Below, in pieces: positions 4,961 through 5,017 of a stretch of DNA of 5,017 nucleotides. The notes under the pieces were generated by a model. The model searched no databases. It was given only the letters and a program-made list of their open reading frames with translations, and was not told the DNA's origin. Both the position numbers and the translations under genes were made by a program. How positions within the stretch are numbered: position 1 is the stretch's first letter; each line of letters opens with the position of its first letter. Location: NCBI GenBank assembly GCA_003023165.1, contig PXSD01000039.1, forward strand, positions 7,267 through 12,283. Reading direction: 5' to 3'. Source of the stretch: Halobacteriales archaeon QS_9_67_15 (lineage in GTDB: Archaea; Halobacteriota; Halobacteria; Halobacteriales; Haloarculaceae).

Positions 4961-4968
4961 CTTTTTAG
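4961..4968 (-). promoter_or_regulatory. TATA-like box for adk
   Basis: The minus strand reads CTAAAAAG, centred about 28 bases before the ATG at 4936. This predicts an adk transcript starting within a base or two of its start codon and argues against the longer GTG start at 4987. Confidence 0.55.
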
Positions 4969-4986
4969 TGTCGTTCCGGTCCGTCA

Positions 4987-4999
4987 CCGAGACGCTCGG
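4987..4999 (-). repeat. Short hairpin upstream of the adk promoter
   Basis: CCGAG (4987-4991) / CTCGG (4995-4999) is a perfect 5-base stem with a 3-base loop. It may lie at the 3' end of the transcript from the gene beyond the right edge (secY by usual archaeal order, not visible here). No coding sequence can be assigned to the last 80 bases. Confidence 0.25.
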
Positions 5000-5017
5000 A
5001 CCCCGCCGGTCGCCCGC

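Noticed and set aside
4937..4987. Extension of adk to an upstream GTG at 4987
   Set aside because: It would place the TATA-like box inside the gene and add 17 residues before the normal N-terminus.

Overview
The window looks like a piece of a halophilic archaeal (class Halobacteria) chromosome. The DNA is GC-rich. The predicted proteins are strongly acidic and poor in lysine. Archaeal TATA-like boxes lie about 25-29 bases upstream of most start codons, as expected for leaderless transcripts. The gene set (adenylate kinase, DUF106/EMC3-like membrane protein, CMP kinase, Cbf5/TruB pseudouridine synthase) is the tail of the archaeal ribosomal-protein/secY gene cluster. I cannot assign a genus or species.

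Layout from right to left, the direction in which the cluster is read (minus strand): adk (4292-4936); the DUF106 membrane protein (3237-4181); a 1.6 kb interruption; cmk (1062-1640) overlapping truB/cbf5 by one base (193-1062); and the start of an unrelated secreted protein that runs off the left edge (1-113). The interruption holds a 434-base stretch with no gene but several hairpins, a small PadR-type regulator on the opposite (plus) strand (2512-2802), a divergent intergenic region with a candidate operator, and a very acidic minus-strand ORF resembling DUF4097 beta-repeat proteins (1811-2245).

How they fit together: adk and cmk make nucleoside diphosphates from AMP and CMP. Cbf5 modifies RNA. 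The DUF106 protein belongs to the Oxa1/EMC3/TMCO1 insertase superfamily, which matches its usual position just after the translocase gene secY (expected beyond the right edge but not visible here). The PadR-like gene and the DUF4097-like ORF are divergently arranged around a region with a perfect 7-base inverted repeat, so a local regulator-target pair is plausible but unproven. cmk has its own TATA-like promoter, so the cmk-truB pair may have become a separate transcription unit.

I see no mobile element, CRISPR array, rRNA or tRNA, and no clear new system. The points most worth a second look are the module between DUF106 and cmk, the window-wide leaderless-promoter geometry that fixes start codons, the partial signal-peptide gene at the left edge, and the soluble winged-helix-like domain on the DUF106 protein.
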